Shown here: piece by piece, positions 32,046 through 41,314 of the stretch
Position numbering within the stretch: the stretch's first letter is position 1
Layout: each line of letters opens with the position of its first letter
DNA from: Nocardioides flavescens
GTDB lineage: Bacteria > Actinomycetota > Actinomycetes > Propionibacteriales > Nocardioidaceae
Assembly (NCBI RefSeq): GCF_009823805.1
Contig: NZ_WUEK01000002.1
Coordinates: 1 to 64,000, forward strand
Reading direction: 5' to 3'
Length of the DNA: 64,000 bases
Notes under the pieces: generated by a model
Database searches by the model: none
Seen by the model: the letters and a program-made list of their open reading frames with translations, nothing else
What the model was told of the DNA's origin: nothing
Translations under genes and position numbers: made by a program

Positions 32046-32915
32046 TCAGAACGTGTGCTCGGGCCCCGGGAAGGTGCCGGCGCGCACGTCGTCGGCGTAG
32101 TCGCGGGCGGCCTGGAGCAGGACGCCGTGCACGTCGGCGTACTGCTTGACGAAGCGCGCCATCGTGCCGGTGCGCAGGCCGAAGGCGTCCTGCCAGACCA
32201 GCACCTGGCCGTCGCACTCCGCGCCGGCGCCGATGCCGATCGTGGGGATGCTCAGCGCGCGGGTCACCTCGCCGGCGACGTCGCCCGGCACCATCTCCAT
32301 GACGACGGCGAACGCACCGGCGCCCTGCACGGCCTCGGCGTCGGCGAGCACGCGGGCCGAGGTCTCGCCGCGGCCCTGGACGCGGTAGCCGCCGAGGGCG
32401 TGCTCGCTCTGCGGGGTGAAGCCGATGTGGGCCATCACGGGGATGCCGCCGCGGGTGAGCCGCTCGATCTGCGGCACCATCTCGACGCCGCCCTCGAGCT
32501 TGACGCAGTGCGCGCCGCCCTCCTTCATGAACCGCGCGGCGGTGAGGTAGGCCTGCTCGGGGGAAGCCTGGTAGCTCCCGAACGGCAGGTCGCCGACGAC
32601 CAGGGCGCGGCGGGCACTGCGGCTCACCGCGCGGGTCAGCGGGATGAGCTCGTCGACCGTGACCGGCAGCGAGGTCTCGTTGCCGAAGACGTTGTTGGAG
32701 GCGCTGTCGCCGACGAGGAGCACGTCGATGCCGGCCTCGTCGAACGTCGCCGCGGCGTACTGGTCGTAGGCGGTGAGCATCGAGAACCGCTCGCCGCGCT
32801 CCTTCATCTCGCGCAGGTGGTGGGTGCGCACCCGCTTGGGGCGGGGGGTGCCGGCGGACGGGGACGGGGCCGCCGGGCCGGTGCCGTAGGGAGCGGGCTC
32901 TTCGGGCGTGCTCAT
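32046..32915 (-). CDS. panB: 3-methyl-2-oxobutanoate hydroxymethyltransferase
   Basis: PanB transfers a hydroxymethyl group from methylene-tetrahydrofolate to alpha-ketoisovalerate, the first committed step to pantothenate and coenzyme A. The 289-residue protein has [26 protein letters not shown] in two parts (residues 46-72, with the Mg-binding Asp), [27 protein letters not shown] and the glutamate-containing FAVVMEMVP, followed by [20 protein letters not shown] 25-residue Pro/Ser-rich N-terminal extension is typical of actinobacterial PanB. No other pan gene is nearby. Confidence 0.97.
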   Translation of the reverse strand: MSTPEEPAPYGTGPAAPSPSAGTPRPKRVRTHHLREMKERGERFSMLTAYDQYAAATFDEAGIDVLLVGDSASNNVFGNETSLPVTVDELIPLTRAVSRSARRALVVGDLPFGSYQASPEQAYLTAARFMKEGGAHCVKLEGGVEMVPQIERLTRGGIPVMAHIGFTPQSEHALGGYRVQGRGETSARVLADAEAVQGAGAFAVVMEMVPGDVAGEVTRALSIPTIGIGAGAECDGQVLVWQDAFGLRTGTMARFVKQYADVHGVLLQAARDYADDVRAGTFPGPEHTF

Positions 32916-32924
32916 CCCTCCACG

Positions 32925-34100
32925 CTAGTGCGGACGGGCGCCGCTCGGTCCGGGCCGTCCTGAGACGGTGATCACGCCGAGGCAGACGACGGCGACGGCG
33001 GCCGCGACGCCGAGGGCTCCTCGGTCGGTCAGTCCCAGTCCGGCGAGGCCGCCGAGGAGGTACGGCGTGGCGAAGCCGAGGTAGGTCAGGGCGTAGAAGA
33101 CCGCGACCGTGGCGCCGCGCTGGTCGGGCGGCGAGAGCCGCTCGGTCTCGCGCAGCCCCGAGACGAGGCAGCAGCCGTAGGCGAAGCCGAAGACCGGCGC
33201 CGCCACGAGCAGCAGCCAGCGGTGCTCGAGCGTCAGTGCCACGACGCCGAGGCCGGTGCCGAGGAGCGTGGCCACCAGCGCCGCCTGGCCCGCGAGGAGT
33301 GGTCGCCGGTCGTCGAGGCGACGCGCGAGCGGCTGCACGAGCACACCCGTGCCGAGCGAGATCCCGGCCAGCACCCCCGCGAAGGCCACCGCGCCGCTGC
33401 TCGACCCTCCGATCTCCCCGGGCAGGTAGGCCAGCGACAGCGACGCGCTCGCGAACACCCACGGCGCCAGCGGCACCACCAGGGTCACGAACCGTCGCGT
33501 GCGTGTCACCGCCGGCAGGCTGAGCAGCGGTCGTCGGACGGCGGCCGGGGGAGCGACGTCGCGCACCGGGACGACCAGCGCGAGGGCGACCACGGCCAGG
33601 ACGAGGTGGGGGACGTAGGGGACGGTCAGGGGGTACGCCGAGACCTCGGCCACCAGCCCCGCCACCAGCGGCCCGAGCCCGAAGCCGGCCGAGAGCGCGA
33701 CCGCCGCGCGGCGGGCGCCCGCGCCGGGTGCCTCGTCCGCGGACAGCTCGCTGACCCAGGCGCTCGCGGCGCTGAAGACCACGCCCGAGCAGACCCCGGC
33801 GAGCAGCCGCGCCAGGGTCAGCCCGAGCGTCGAGTGGTGGGCCACGATGAGCAGCACCGTCGCCACCGGCGACAGGGCCACGGCGGGCAGCACGACCGCC
33901 CGGCGGCCCCAGCGGTCCGAGGCCCCGCCGCCGAGGAGCAGCGCCGGGACCAGCCCCGCGGCGTACACGCCGAAGAGGAAGGCGCGCGTCTGCGTCGACA
34001 TGCCGAGTTCGTCGCGGTAGGCCACGAGCATCGGCGCGAACTGGTTGGCGCCCCACCCGACGGCGAACATCGCCAGGGCCACCCGCTGCCACTGCCTCAC
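32925..34100 (-). CDS. MFS-family transporter
   Basis: A 391-residue major facilitator with twelve membrane segments. The family loop 2-3 motif appears as GGGASDRWGRRAVVL (residues about 48-62), and the segment 5 region PSAGFGLGPLVAG-like stretch reads LSAGFGLGPLVAGLVAEV, typical of drug:proton antiporters. The second half has LARRLDDRRPLLAGQAAL. The GTG at 34100 was chosen because it gives the usual short N-terminus; no good ribosome-binding site is visible and other starts are possible. It ends nine bases before the panB start and is likely in the same transcript. Substrate unknown. Confidence 0.85.
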   Translation of the reverse strand: MRQWQRVALAMFAVGWGANQFAPMLVAYRDELGMSTQTRAFLFGVYAAGLVPALLLGGGASDRWGRRAVVLPAVALSPVATVLLIVAHHSTLGLTLARLLAGVCSGVVFSAASAWVSELSADEAPGAGARRAAVALSAGFGLGPLVAGLVAEVSAYPLTVPYVPHLVLAVVALALVVPVRDVAPPAAVRRPLLSLPAVTRTRRFVTLVVPLAPWVFASASLSLAYLPGEIGGSSSGAVAFAGVLAGISLGTGVLVQPLARRLDDRRPLLAGQAALVATLLGTGLGVVALTLEHRWLLLVAAPVFGFAYGCCLVSGLRETERLSPPDQRGATVAVFYALTYLGFATPYLLGGLAGLGLTDRGALGVAAAVAVVCLGVITVSGRPGPSGARPH

Positions 34101-34131
34101 CGCGCGCTCACGAGACGACGGTAGAAGAGGC

Positions 34132-34644
34132 TCAGCCCACGCCGGCGACCGCCTCCTCGAGCTCGGAGACGACGATGCGCCGCATCCGCAGCATCGCCTC
34201 GACCGCGGCGTTCGCGCGCACCGGGTCGGGATCGGAGACGAGCTCGAAGAGGCGCCGGGGCACGATCTGCCACGACAGCCCGAAGCGGTCCTTGAGCCAG
34301 CCGCAGGCCGACTCCGCGCCACCGTCGGCGGTGAGGGCGTCCCAGTAGCGGTCGACCTCCGCCTGGTCCGCGCAGGTCACCGAGAACGAGATCGTCTCGG
34401 TGAAGCCGGCGAACTGCGGACCGCCGTTGATGCCGCGGAAGGTGAGCCCCATCAGCGTGAACTCTCCGGCCATCACCGTGCCGGGGACGCCGGGGCCGGC
34501 CTCGCCGTGGCGGGTCAGGTGTCCGAGGGAGGAGTCCGGGAAGACCGACGTCCAGAACGTCGCCGCCTCCTCGAGGTCGTCGTCGAACCACAGGCAGGGG
34601 CTGATGCGGGAGCCGCCGTCGATGCTGGGGGGTGTGCTGGTCAT
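34132..34644 (-). CDS. VOC-family protein (PhnB / 3-demethylubiquinone methyltransferase-like)
   Basis: A 170-residue protein of the PhnB-like VOC group (ISPCLWFDDDLEEAATFWTS at residues 14-33, PGTVMAGEFTLMGLTFRGIN, ETISFSVTCADQAEVDRYWDALTADGG in parts, SACGWLKDRFGLSWQIVPRRL). The tandem beta-alpha-beta-beta-beta modules form a small cavity. Despite the old database name these are not methyltransferases; some bind or act on small ligands. It is probably first in the leftward group with the MFS gene. Confidence 0.9.
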   Translation of the reverse strand: MTSTPPSIDGGSRISPCLWFDDDLEEAATFWTSVFPDSSLGHLTRHGEAGPGVPGTVMAGEFTLMGLTFRGINGGPQFAGFTETISFSVTCADQAEVDRYWDALTADGGAESACGWLKDRFGLSWQIVPRRLFELVSDPDPVRANAAVEAMLRMRRIVVSELEEAVAGVG

Positions 34645-34704
34645 GCGACCTCAGACCCCCCGCGGGGCGACGACTCATCGATGCCGCGTCAATAGAGTGA
34701 GTCC

Positions 34705-36753
34705 GTGGACTTCTGGTCGGCCTACGCCCACGGCTTCGCCCGCGTGGCGGCCTGCACCCTCGACACCGCGCTCGCCGACCCGGCGACCAACGTCGCCTCG
34801 GTTCTCACCGAGGCCCGGGGCTGCCACGAGGATGGCGTCGCGGTCGCCGTGTTCCCCGAGCTGTGCCTGACCGGCTACTCGATCGACGACCTGTTCCTCC
34901 AGGACACCCTGCTGCGCGCCGTCGGCGACGCGCTGGAGGTCCTCGTGGAGGGCTCGCGCGACCTGCTCCCGGTGCTCGTCGTCGGGGCACCGCTGGTCTG
35001 GGGCAACCGGGTGCTGAACTGCGCGGTCGTCGTGCACCGCGGCCGGGTGCTGGGGGTCGCGCCGAAGAGCAACCTGCCGACCTACCGCGAGTTCTACGAG
35101 CGGCGCTGGTTCGCCCCCGGTGACGACGTGCGCGGCACGATCGTGGTCGCCGGCCAGGAGGTGCCGATCGGGCCGGACCTGATCTTCGAGGCCACCGACG
35201 TCACCGGGCTGCAGATGCACGTCGAGGTCTGCGAGGACATGTGGGTGCCGGTGCCGCCGAGCGCGGAGGCCGCGCTCGCCGGCGCCACGGTGCTGGCCAA
35301 CCTCTCGGGCAGCCCGATCACCGTCGGGCGCGCCGAGGACCGCAAGCTGCTCGCGCGCAGCGCGTCGTCGCGCTGCCTCGCGGCCTACGTCTACGCCGCG
35401 GGCGGGCAGGGCGAGTCGACCACCGACCTGTCGTGGGACGGCCAGACGATGGTCTGGGAGATGGGGCAGCTGCTCGCCGAGGCCGACCGCTTCCCGCAGG
35501 GCGCCCAGCGCGCCGTCGCCGACGTCGACCTCGACCGGCTGCGCCAGGACCGGCTGCGCACCGGCACCTTCGACGACAACCGGCGTACCCACGCCGACCG
35601 GGTCTCGTCGTTCCGCCGGGTGCGCTTCGAGCTCGGCGCGCCGACCGGCGACATCGGGCTGCGGCGCAAGCTGGACCGCTTCCCGTTCGTGCCCGACGAC
35701 GTCGAGCGGCTCGCCCAGGACTGCTACGAGGCCTACAACATCCAGGTCTCGGGTCTCGAGCAGCGACTGCGCGCCATCGGCGGTGGGACCTGGCACCCCA
35801 AGGTCGTCATCGGCGTCTCGGGCGGTCTCGACTCGACCCACGCGCTGATCGTCGCCGCCAACGCGATGGACCGGCTCGGACGTCCGCGCTCCGACATCCT
35901 CGCCTTCACACTGCCGGGCTTCGCGACGACCGAGACGACCAAGGGCAACGCCGTGCGGCTCATGGAGTCGCTCGGCACCACCCACGAGACCATCGACATC
36001 ACCCCCGCGGCGCGGCAGATGCTCGCCGACCTCGGCCACCCCTTCGCCGACGGCGAGGAGGTCTACGACGTGACGTTCGAGAACGTCCAGGCCGGGCTGC
36101 GCACCGACTACCTCTTCCGTGCCGCCAACCAGCGCGGCGGCATCGTGCTCGGCACCGGTGACCTCTCCGAGCTCGCGCTCGGCTGGTGCACCTACGGGGT
36201 CGGCGACCAGATGTCGCACTACAACGTCAACGCCGGCGTCCCGAAGACCCTCATCCAGCACCTCATCCGCTGGGTCGTCGAGACCGACCGCTTCGACGAC
36301 GAGACCGACGCGGTGCTCGGCGAGATCCTCGCCCAGGAGATCTCCCCGGAGCTGGTCCCGGCCCGCGAGGGCGAGCGGCCGCAGAGCACCGAGGAGAAGG
36401 TCGGGCCGTACTCCCTGCAGGACTTCACGCTCTTCCACGTGCTGCGCTACGGCTTCGCGCCCTCCAAGATCGCCTTCCTCGCCTGGCACGCCTGGCACGA
36501 CGCCGAGGCGGGGGAGTGGCCGCCCGGGTTCCCGGAGGGCTCGCGCGCGGCGTACGACCTGGCGAGCGTGCGGCACTGGCTCGAGGTCTTCGCCACCCGC
36601 TTCTTCGCCAACCAGTTCAAGCGCTCCGCGCTGCCCAACGGCCCCAAGGTCTCGGCCGGCGGCACCATGTCGCCACGGGGCGACTGGCGGATGCCCTCCG
36701 ACGCCTCCGCCGCGGCGTGGCTCGCCGAGCTGGAGCACGTGCCGACCGCCTGA
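34705..36753 (+). CDS. nadE: Glutamine-dependent NAD(+) synthetase
   Basis: A 682-residue two-domain enzyme that makes NAD from deamido-NAD with ammonia released from glutamine. The N-terminal nitrilase-fold glutaminase shows the triad Glu52 (VFPELCLTGYS), Lys121 (PKSNLPTYREF) and Cys176 (VEVCEDMW), the same numbering as in the Mycobacterium tuberculosis enzyme. The C-terminal synthetase has the P-loop GVSGGLDSTHA near residue 370 and the GTGDLSELALGWCTYGVGDQMSHY segment in two parts. The GTG at 34705 is preceded only by TAGAGT a few bases upstream, so the message may be leaderless or nearly so. Confidence 0.97.
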   Translation: MDFWSAYAHGFARVAACTLDTALADPATNVASVLTEARGCHEDGVAVAVFPELCLTGYSIDDLFLQDTLLRAVGDALEVLVEGSRDLLPVLVVGAPLVWGNRVLNCAVVVHRGRVLGVAPKSNLPTYREFYERRWFAPGDDVRGTIVVAGQEVPIGPDLIFEATDVTGLQMHVEVCEDMWVPVPPSAEAALAGATVLANLSGSPITVGRAEDRKLLARSASSRCLAAYVYAAGGQGESTTDLSWDGQTMVWEMGQLLAEADRFPQGAQRAVADVDLDRLRQDRLRTGTFDDNRRTHADRVSSFRRVRFELGAPTGDIGLRRKLDRFPFVPDDVERLAQDCYEAYNIQVSGLEQRLRAIGGGTWHPKVVIGVSGGLDSTHALIVAANAMDRLGRPRSDILAFTLPGFATTETTKGNAVRLMESLGTTHETIDITPAARQMLADLGHPFADGEEVYDVTFENVQAGLRTDYLFRAANQRGGIVLGTGDLSELALGWCTYGVGDQMSHYNVNAGVPKTLIQHLIRWVVETDRFDDETDAVLGEILAQEISPELVPAREGERPQSTEEKVGPYSLQDFTLFHVLRYGFAPSKIAFLAWHAWHDAEAGEWPPGFPEGSRAAYDLASVRHWLEVFATRFFANQFKRSALPNGPKVSAGGTMSPRGDWRMPSDASAAAWLAELEHVPTA

Positions 36754-36820
36754 GGTCCTCCGCGGATCCTTTGCCTCTCCTTAGCCGACGGCTGGAGCTG
36801 GGTTAGCGGCACCCGGGAGA

Positions 36821-36867
36821 CCGTGGGGGCACAGGGTCGCGCAGTGGTGCGCGAGCCCGCCCCACGG
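36821..36867 (+). other. Structured 5' leader of the secreted-paralogue operon
   Basis: CCGTGGGG pairs with CCCCACGG, and inside it TCGCGCA pairs with TGCGCGA around GTGG, giving a two-tier hairpin. It ends seven bases before the GGAGG ribosome-binding site of the gene at 36885. It could regulate translation or stabilise the message. Confidence 0.5.
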
Positions 36868-36884
36868 ACTCACGGAGGACCACC

Positions 36885-37259
36885 ATGAAGAAGGCCCTGC
36901 TCGCGCTCGCCGCGGTCGTCGTCGTCGCCGCGATCGGCGTCGGTGCGTGGATCGCCGTCGGCGGCGACGGCGAGGCGGTCGCGCGCGACACCTGCGACGG
37001 CCGCACCACCGAGCTGGCGGTCGAGGAGGACGACGGCGCCCTCGAGGTGTCGTTCGAGCTGCAGTCGACCGCACCCGGCGAGACGTGGACCGTCTCTCTC
37101 GTCCAGGGCGGCACCACCCTGCTCGAGGGTGAGCGCACCACCGACGAGGACGCCGAGCTCGACCTCGACGCGCCCGCCGACTCCAACGGCGACCGGGAGT
37201 TCACGGCCACCGCGACCTCCGCCGACGGCACCACCTGCACCGCCACCGTCACCCGCTGA
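36885..37259 (+). CDS. Exported or membrane-anchored small beta-rich protein, paralogue 1
   Basis: A 124-residue protein with an N-terminal signal/anchor (KKALLALAAVVVVAAIGVGAW) and an acidic mature domain. Two cysteines (RDTCDGRT and TTCTATVTR) bracket the domain and could form a disulfide; the strand pattern (LEVSFELQSTAPGETWTVSLV) suggests an immunoglobulin-like sandwich. GGAGG at 36874-36878 supports the ATG at 36885. It is followed by a paralogue with the same cysteine layout. Function unknown. Confidence 0.85.
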   Translation: MKKALLALAAVVVVAAIGVGAWIAVGGDGEAVARDTCDGRTTELAVEEDDGALEVSFELQSTAPGETWTVSLVQGGTTLLEGERTTDEDAELDLDAPADSNGDREFTATATSADGTTCTATVTR

Positions 37260-37297
37260 CCGCTGCGCCCCACCACCCACCACCTCAGGAGAACTCT

Positions 37298-37702
37298 GTG
37301 AACACCTCGGCGAAGACCACCGCCCTGCTCGCTGCCTCGACCCTGCTCGCCGCTCCCCTCGCCACCGTCGCCCTCACCGCCGCGCCGTCGAGCGCCGCAC
37401 CGGCCGACCGCGAGAAGCGCGGCACCTGCGCCGGCGGCACCTACGAGCTCCAGGCCGAGCGCGAGGACGGCGGCTACGAGGTCACCGTCGACCTCGACCG
37501 CCTCGCCCCCGGCTCGCAGTGGAAGGTCGTCCTGCGCCACGAGGGCAAGCGCGTCGCCGCCGTCACCCGCACCGCCGACGCCGAGGGCGACGTCGAGCTC
37601 GAGGCGTTCCGCAAGGGCACCCCCGGCCCCGAGACCTTCTCGTTCCGCGCCACCCCCGTCGGCGGCGGCAAGGGTTGCGCGGCGACCGTCCGCCTGGCCT
37701 GA
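37298..37702 (+). CDS. Secreted small beta-rich protein, paralogue 2
   Basis: A 134-residue exported protein with a signal peptide ending near SSAAPA (about residue 36). The mature domain shares its layout with the upstream gene: an early cysteine (KRGTCAGGTYELQAE), an alternating middle (YEVTVDLDRLAPGSQWKVVLR), and a late cysteine (GGKGCAATVRL). The GTG at 37298 has AGGAG nine bases upstream. The two paralogues are 38 bases apart and share a terminator, so they are an operon. No known family recognised. Confidence 0.85.
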   Translation: MNTSAKTTALLAASTLLAAPLATVALTAAPSSAAPADREKRGTCAGGTYELQAEREDGGYEVTVDLDRLAPGSQWKVVLRHEGKRVAAVTRTADAEGDVELEAFRKGTPGPETFSFRATPVGGGKGCAATVRLA

Positions 37703-37715
37703 CTGGTTCCCACCC

Positions 37716-37749
37716 GACCCCCGTCGGAGCTCGCGCTCCGGCGGGGGTC
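37716..37749 (+). terminator. Terminator hairpin after the secreted paralogues
   Basis: GACCCCCGTCGGAG and CTCCGGCGGGGGTC pair over 14 positions with one wobble and a six-base loop, 13 bases after the stop. A TCTCGTGCTGT tail follows. Confidence 0.8.
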
Positions 37750-37896
37750 TCGTGCTGTCCGGGGCTCCGTCGCGCGGCGGGCCGGGCTGGGGGAGCGGTG
37801 CCTGGGCAACCGCTCTGGTGGTGTAGGAGGTTGCTGGGGCACCGCCGCCCCGGGCCGTCCGCGCCGGGCCGTCCACGACCCGAGCCGCGAGCAGCC

Positions 37897-39210
37897 TCAG
37901 GCCGGGCCCAGCTCGACGATGACCCGCGCGCCGCCGTACGCCGAGGTGCCCAGCGTCAGAGCGCCCCCTGACTCGGTCGCGGTGCGCTCGACGATGGCGA
38001 GGCCCAGCCCGGTGGAGCCGGCGCCGGAGGCGCCACGGGCGACGACGTCGAGGTCGGCGGGCCACCCGGGCCCGCCGTCGTCGACGGTGAGCGCGACGCC
38101 GCCTCCGGAGCGGGCGGCGAGCGTGACGGAGACCGGGGCGGCGTCGGGGGAGTGGCTGAAGACGTTGTCGAGGAGCACGTCGACCGTCGCGGCGAGGTCC
38201 TCGGCCGAGGCCCGCACCGCCACCGGACCCTCCGTGGAGACCGACAGGGCGAACGGGCGCCCCTGGTCCTCCGCCAGCGGCGCCCAGAACTCCACCCGCT
38301 CGGTCAGCGTCCCCACCGCGTCGGCCGACGGGGCCAGGCCCTCGCGCTCGGAGCGCCGCGCCTCGCGGACGACGTGGTCGACCATCGCCTGGAGCTCGTC
38401 GAGGTCGCCGCCGAGGCGCGCGCGGTCCTCGGCGGAGGCCAGTCCGTCGACGCGCAGCCGCAGCGCGGTGATCGGGGTGCGCAGGCGGTGGGAGACGTCG
38501 GCGACGCCCGCCCGCTCCCGCGCGAGAAGCACCTCGATCCGCTCGACCAGCCGGTTCATCGCGCTCGCGAGCTCGCGCACCTCGTGGGGTCCGGACGGCT
38601 CGACCGGCTCGGGGCGGGTGCCCTCGCCCAGCCGGCCGGCGTACGCCGCGAGCGCGCGGATCGGCTGCACGAACGAGCGCCCCAGCCGGTCCGCCAGCGC
38701 CAGCGCGCCCGCGAGCAGGACCAGACCCAGGACCAGCAGCACCAGCCAGCTGCGCAGGATGCCCGACTCGGTCCAGCCGGGCTCCTCGACCACGACGCGG
38801 ATGACCGGGGTGTCCTCGGGGGCGGCGCTGCTCGCGCCGAGCGAGACCGGCACCAGGAACTCCGCCCCGCCCTCGACGTCGTCGAGCCGCGCCCGCCCGG
38901 TCAGCCGCGAGTCGACGACGCGGTAGTCCTCGCCCGGGTCCGGTCCGAGGTCGCGTCCGGAGCACTGCCCCGGCGGGTAGAGCACCGTGGTGTCCGTGCC
39001 GGAGTCGCGGTTGATGCGCGAGAGGTAGTTCTGCACCGCACCGCAGTCCTGACCTGAGACGACGGTCTCGGTGGCCTGCACCTCCAGAGCGGCGCGCGAG
39101 AGCCGGTCCTCCAGGGCGTAGCCGCGCAGGAGCAGGGCCATCGGCACCAGCATCGCCAGCAGCACCATCGCCACCGCCGCCGCGACGGTGGTGCTGAGCC
39201 GACGGCGCAC
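37897..39210 (-). CDS. HAMP-containing sensor histidine kinase
   Basis: A 437-residue kinase of the classical HisKA class. Two membrane helices (residues about 7-30 and 150-172) enclose a periplasmic domain with two cysteines (SGQDCGAVQ, PPGQCSGRD). A HAMP linker follows (RSFVQPIRALAAYAGRLGEGTRPE, in parts), then the H box VADVSHRLRTPITALRLR with His near 241, the N box LLDNVFSHSP, and G boxes VDDGGPGWP and GSTGLGLAIVERTA. The GTG start is one base from the response-regulator stop, so the two are coupled. Signal unknown. Confidence 0.93.
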   Translation of the reverse strand: MRRRLSTTVAAAVAMVLLAMLVPMALLLRGYALEDRLSRAALEVQATETVVSGQDCGAVQNYLSRINRDSGTDTTVLYPPGQCSGRDLGPDPGEDYRVVDSRLTGRARLDDVEGGAEFLVPVSLGASSAAPEDTPVIRVVVEEPGWTESGILRSWLVLLVLGLVLLAGALALADRLGRSFVQPIRALAAYAGRLGEGTRPEPVEPSGPHEVRELASAMNRLVERIEVLLARERAGVADVSHRLRTPITALRLRVDGLASAEDRARLGGDLDELQAMVDHVVREARRSEREGLAPSADAVGTLTERVEFWAPLAEDQGRPFALSVSTEGPVAVRASAEDLAATVDVLLDNVFSHSPDAAPVSVTLAARSGGGVALTVDDGGPGWPADLDVVARGASGAGSTGLGLAIVERTATESGGALTLGTSAYGGARVIVELGPA

Positions 39211-39211
39211 G

Positions 39212-39898
39212 TCAGGTCCCGGGCGCGGACAGGCGGATGCCGACGCCGCGCACCGAGTGCAGGTAGCGCGGCTCGGACGCCGACTCGCCGAGCTTGCGGC
39301 GCAGCCACGACAGGTGCACGTCGACGGTCTTGTCGGAGCCGCCCCACGCCTGCTGCCACACCTCGACGAGCAGCTCCTTCTTGGTCACCACCTCGCCCGC
39401 GCGCTCGGCGAGGTGGCGCAGCAGGTCGAACTCGCGGGGGCTCAGCTCGACCTCCGCGCCGTCGAGCGTCGTACGACGCGCGGCCGGGTCGATCTCGAGC
39501 CCGCCCACGACGATCTGCTGGCGCGGCGACCGCCCGCCCGCCGTACGCCGCAGGACCGCGCGGATCCGGGCCTCGAGCTGGGCGGTCGTGTAGGGCTTCA
39601 CGACGTAGTCGTCGGCACCGGCGTCGAGGCAGCCCACCAGCGACGGGTCGTCGTCGCGCGCGCTGGCGACGATGACCGGCACCTCGCTGACGGCGCGCAG
39701 CATCGAGAGCACCTGCGTGCCGTCGACGTCCGGCAGCCCGAGGTCGAGGACCACGATGTCGGGGCGGTGCTCGACGGCCTGCTGCAGCCCGGTCATCCCC
39801 GTCGTGGCCGAGGCGACGGCGTACCCCCGCTCGCCGAGCGAGCGCATGACCAGCGGACGGATCCGGTCGTCGTCCTCGATGATCAGCACCTGCACCAC
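39212..39898 (-). CDS. OmpR/PhoB-family response regulator
   Basis: A 228-residue regulator. The receiver carries acidic residues at 8-10 (IIEDDDR), phosphoacceptor Asp52 in VVLDLGLPD, and the switch lysine in YVVKPYTT. The C-terminal winged helix includes LSPREFDLLRHLAERAGEVV and KTVDVHLSWLRRKLGE with the terminal YLHSVRGVGIRL wing. Two adjacent GTG codons are possible starts (39898 and 39895); the first is taken. It is the partner of the HAMP kinase and is divergent from the secreted/membrane gene at 39956, a possible target. Confidence 0.93.
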   Translation of the reverse strand: MVQVLIIEDDDRIRPLVMRSLGERGYAVASATTGMTGLQQAVEHRPDIVVLDLGLPDVDGTQVLSMLRAVSEVPVIVASARDDDPSLVGCLDAGADDYVVKPYTTAQLEARIRAVLRRTAGGRSPRQQIVVGGLEIDPAARRTTLDGAEVELSPREFDLLRHLAERAGEVVTKKELLVEVWQQAWGGSDKTVDVHLSWLRRKLGESASEPRYLHSVRGVGIRLSAPGT

Positions 39899-39955
39899 GC
39901 CCCTGAACCTACTGACTTGCCCTGCAGGCCACCGCGCATCCGGCACGATGCAGGG

Positions 39956-40444
39956 GTGGCAGCCAGTGAACGCCGGGACGAGGGCCAGGTGCGCCGCGCC
40001 CTCGCGTGGGTGCTGGCGTGGCTGCTCGCCGCTGCGCTGGCGGTCACCGTCGGTGTCCTCGCGGTCTCCTCGCTCGGGGCGAGCATCCGCGACCGTGGCC
40101 CCATCGGCGACAACGAGCTGATCCGTCAGGCCGACGTCGACGAGGGCGGCGGCTCCGTCGACGGCACGGTCGACGACGGCGCCGAGCCGGTGCAGCGCAC
40201 GTTCACCGACGAGTTCGGCTCCTTCGTCGTCGAGTGCCGCGGGGTCTACGCCAACGGCGTCTCGACCGCTCCCGACACCGCAGCCGGCTGGCAGGTGGTG
40301 ACCTTCGAGCGCGGACCCGACGACGACGTCGACGCGGTCTTCCTCAACGGCGACACCTCGATCGACGTCGAGGTCTTCTGCGACCGCGGTCAGCCCACGA
40401 TCGCCGAGGTCGAGCGCCACGTCCTCACCGAGGACGACGACTGA
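39956..40444 (+). CDS. Single-pass membrane protein of unknown function
   Basis: A 162-residue protein with one N-terminal membrane helix (ALAWVLAWLLAAALAVTVGVLAV, residues about 15-38) and an acidic extracytoplasmic domain. Two cysteines (VVECRGVY, VEVFCDRG) could form a disulfide. The sequence alternates strongly, suggesting a beta fold. It starts at GTG 39956, 57 bases from the divergent response-regulator gene, making it a plausible target or sensor accessory of that pair. No family recognised. Confidence 0.75.
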   Translation: MAASERRDEGQVRRALAWVLAWLLAAALAVTVGVLAVSSLGASIRDRGPIGDNELIRQADVDEGGGSVDGTVDDGAEPVQRTFTDEFGSFVVECRGVYANGVSTAPDTAAGWQVVTFERGPDDDVDAVFLNGDTSIDVEVFCDRGQPTIAEVERHVLTEDDD

Positions 40445-40549
40445 AAGAGCCCCGCGCTCCGGCGTTCGTGACGCTCGACCATTCGACCTCCCAGACAGCG
40501 GACGGTCGCGAGACCGAGCGTGTCCGGCAACGACGTCGAGCGGTGCCCG

Positions 40550-41314
40550 CTAAGCGAGCGAGCAGTCCTTGATCTCGACACCTAGGTCACCGCCGTCGTC
40601 AAAGTCACCGAGCACGGTGACGGCGTCACCCTTGTTCAGCGTTGCGAGTTCGTCGGTCGACATGTCATTGCAGTTCACCGTGAAGATCTCGTACTCGCCG
40701 CCGCCACCGAGTCGGAGGACGTACTTGTCTTCGTCGAACAGCGCCGTGTCGATCTTGTCGACCACACCCGAGACCTTCACGGTTTTGCCTTTGTACTTCG
40801 CGTCAGCGGCCAGCTCGTTGTCCGCGAATTCCTGAAGCATCGCGCTTGCCTTGACTGCAACCGGCTTGTCGGCTGGCTTCTCCTCGGCGGGCTGACTGGC
40901 CTTCGTGGGTTCCGTCGTCGGTTCAACTGCGTCCGCGGACTCGTCGCCGGCGGACGGCGCCTCGGAGCTAGGGGTGCTGGCAACGGTTGAGGAACCGCTG
41001 GTGGTGTCGGTTGCGGTTTCACTCCCGTCGTCGCCGCCGCCTCCGAGTGCAGAGCCAGCCACGACGAGGACGACGAGGGCCATCGGGATGATGAACCGCT
41101 TCTTCTTGAACCACGGTCGCGATGCCTTCGCGTAGGCCTTCGCTGCCTTGGCGTCAGCCTTCGGATTGCCGGTCTGCTGATAGCCGGTCGGCCCAGGCTG
41201 AGGCCCGCGGGGGCGTGTCTGCTCAGTCCATGCGCTGCCGTCCCAGAACCTCTCCTGGTTCGGGTTCGAACTGTCCGGGAACCATCCTGAGGGCGTGCCG
41301 CTGCTGTTGCTCAT
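40550..41314 (-). CDS. DUF2510 / membrane / OB-fold (tRNA_anti-like) protein
   Basis: A 254-residue protein in three parts. Residues 10-35 form a DUF2510 motif (GWFPDSSNPNQERFWDGSAW). A membrane helix follows a Lys-rich stretch (KKKRFIIPMALVVLVVAGSAL, in parts, about residue 75-92). After a Thr/Ser/Glu-rich linker, residues about 155-254 resemble the OB-fold tRNA_anti-like domain (KYKGKTVKVSGVVDKIDT, LRLGGGGEYEIFTVNCN, LNKGDAVTVLGDFDD, IKDCSLA). The gene has visibly lower GC and more relaxed codon use than its neighbours, a sign of acquisition. GGGGAGAAC precedes the ATG at 41314. Confidence 0.82.
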   Translation of the reverse strand: MSNSSGTPSGWFPDSSNPNQERFWDGSAWTEQTRPRGPQPGPTGYQQTGNPKADAKAAKAYAKASRPWFKKKRFIIPMALVVLVVAGSALGGGGDDGSETATDTTSGSSTVASTPSSEAPSAGDESADAVEPTTEPTKASQPAEEKPADKPVAVKASAMLQEFADNELAADAKYKGKTVKVSGVVDKIDTALFDEDKYVLRLGGGGEYEIFTVNCNDMSTDELATLNKGDAVTVLGDFDDGGDLGVEIKDCSLA

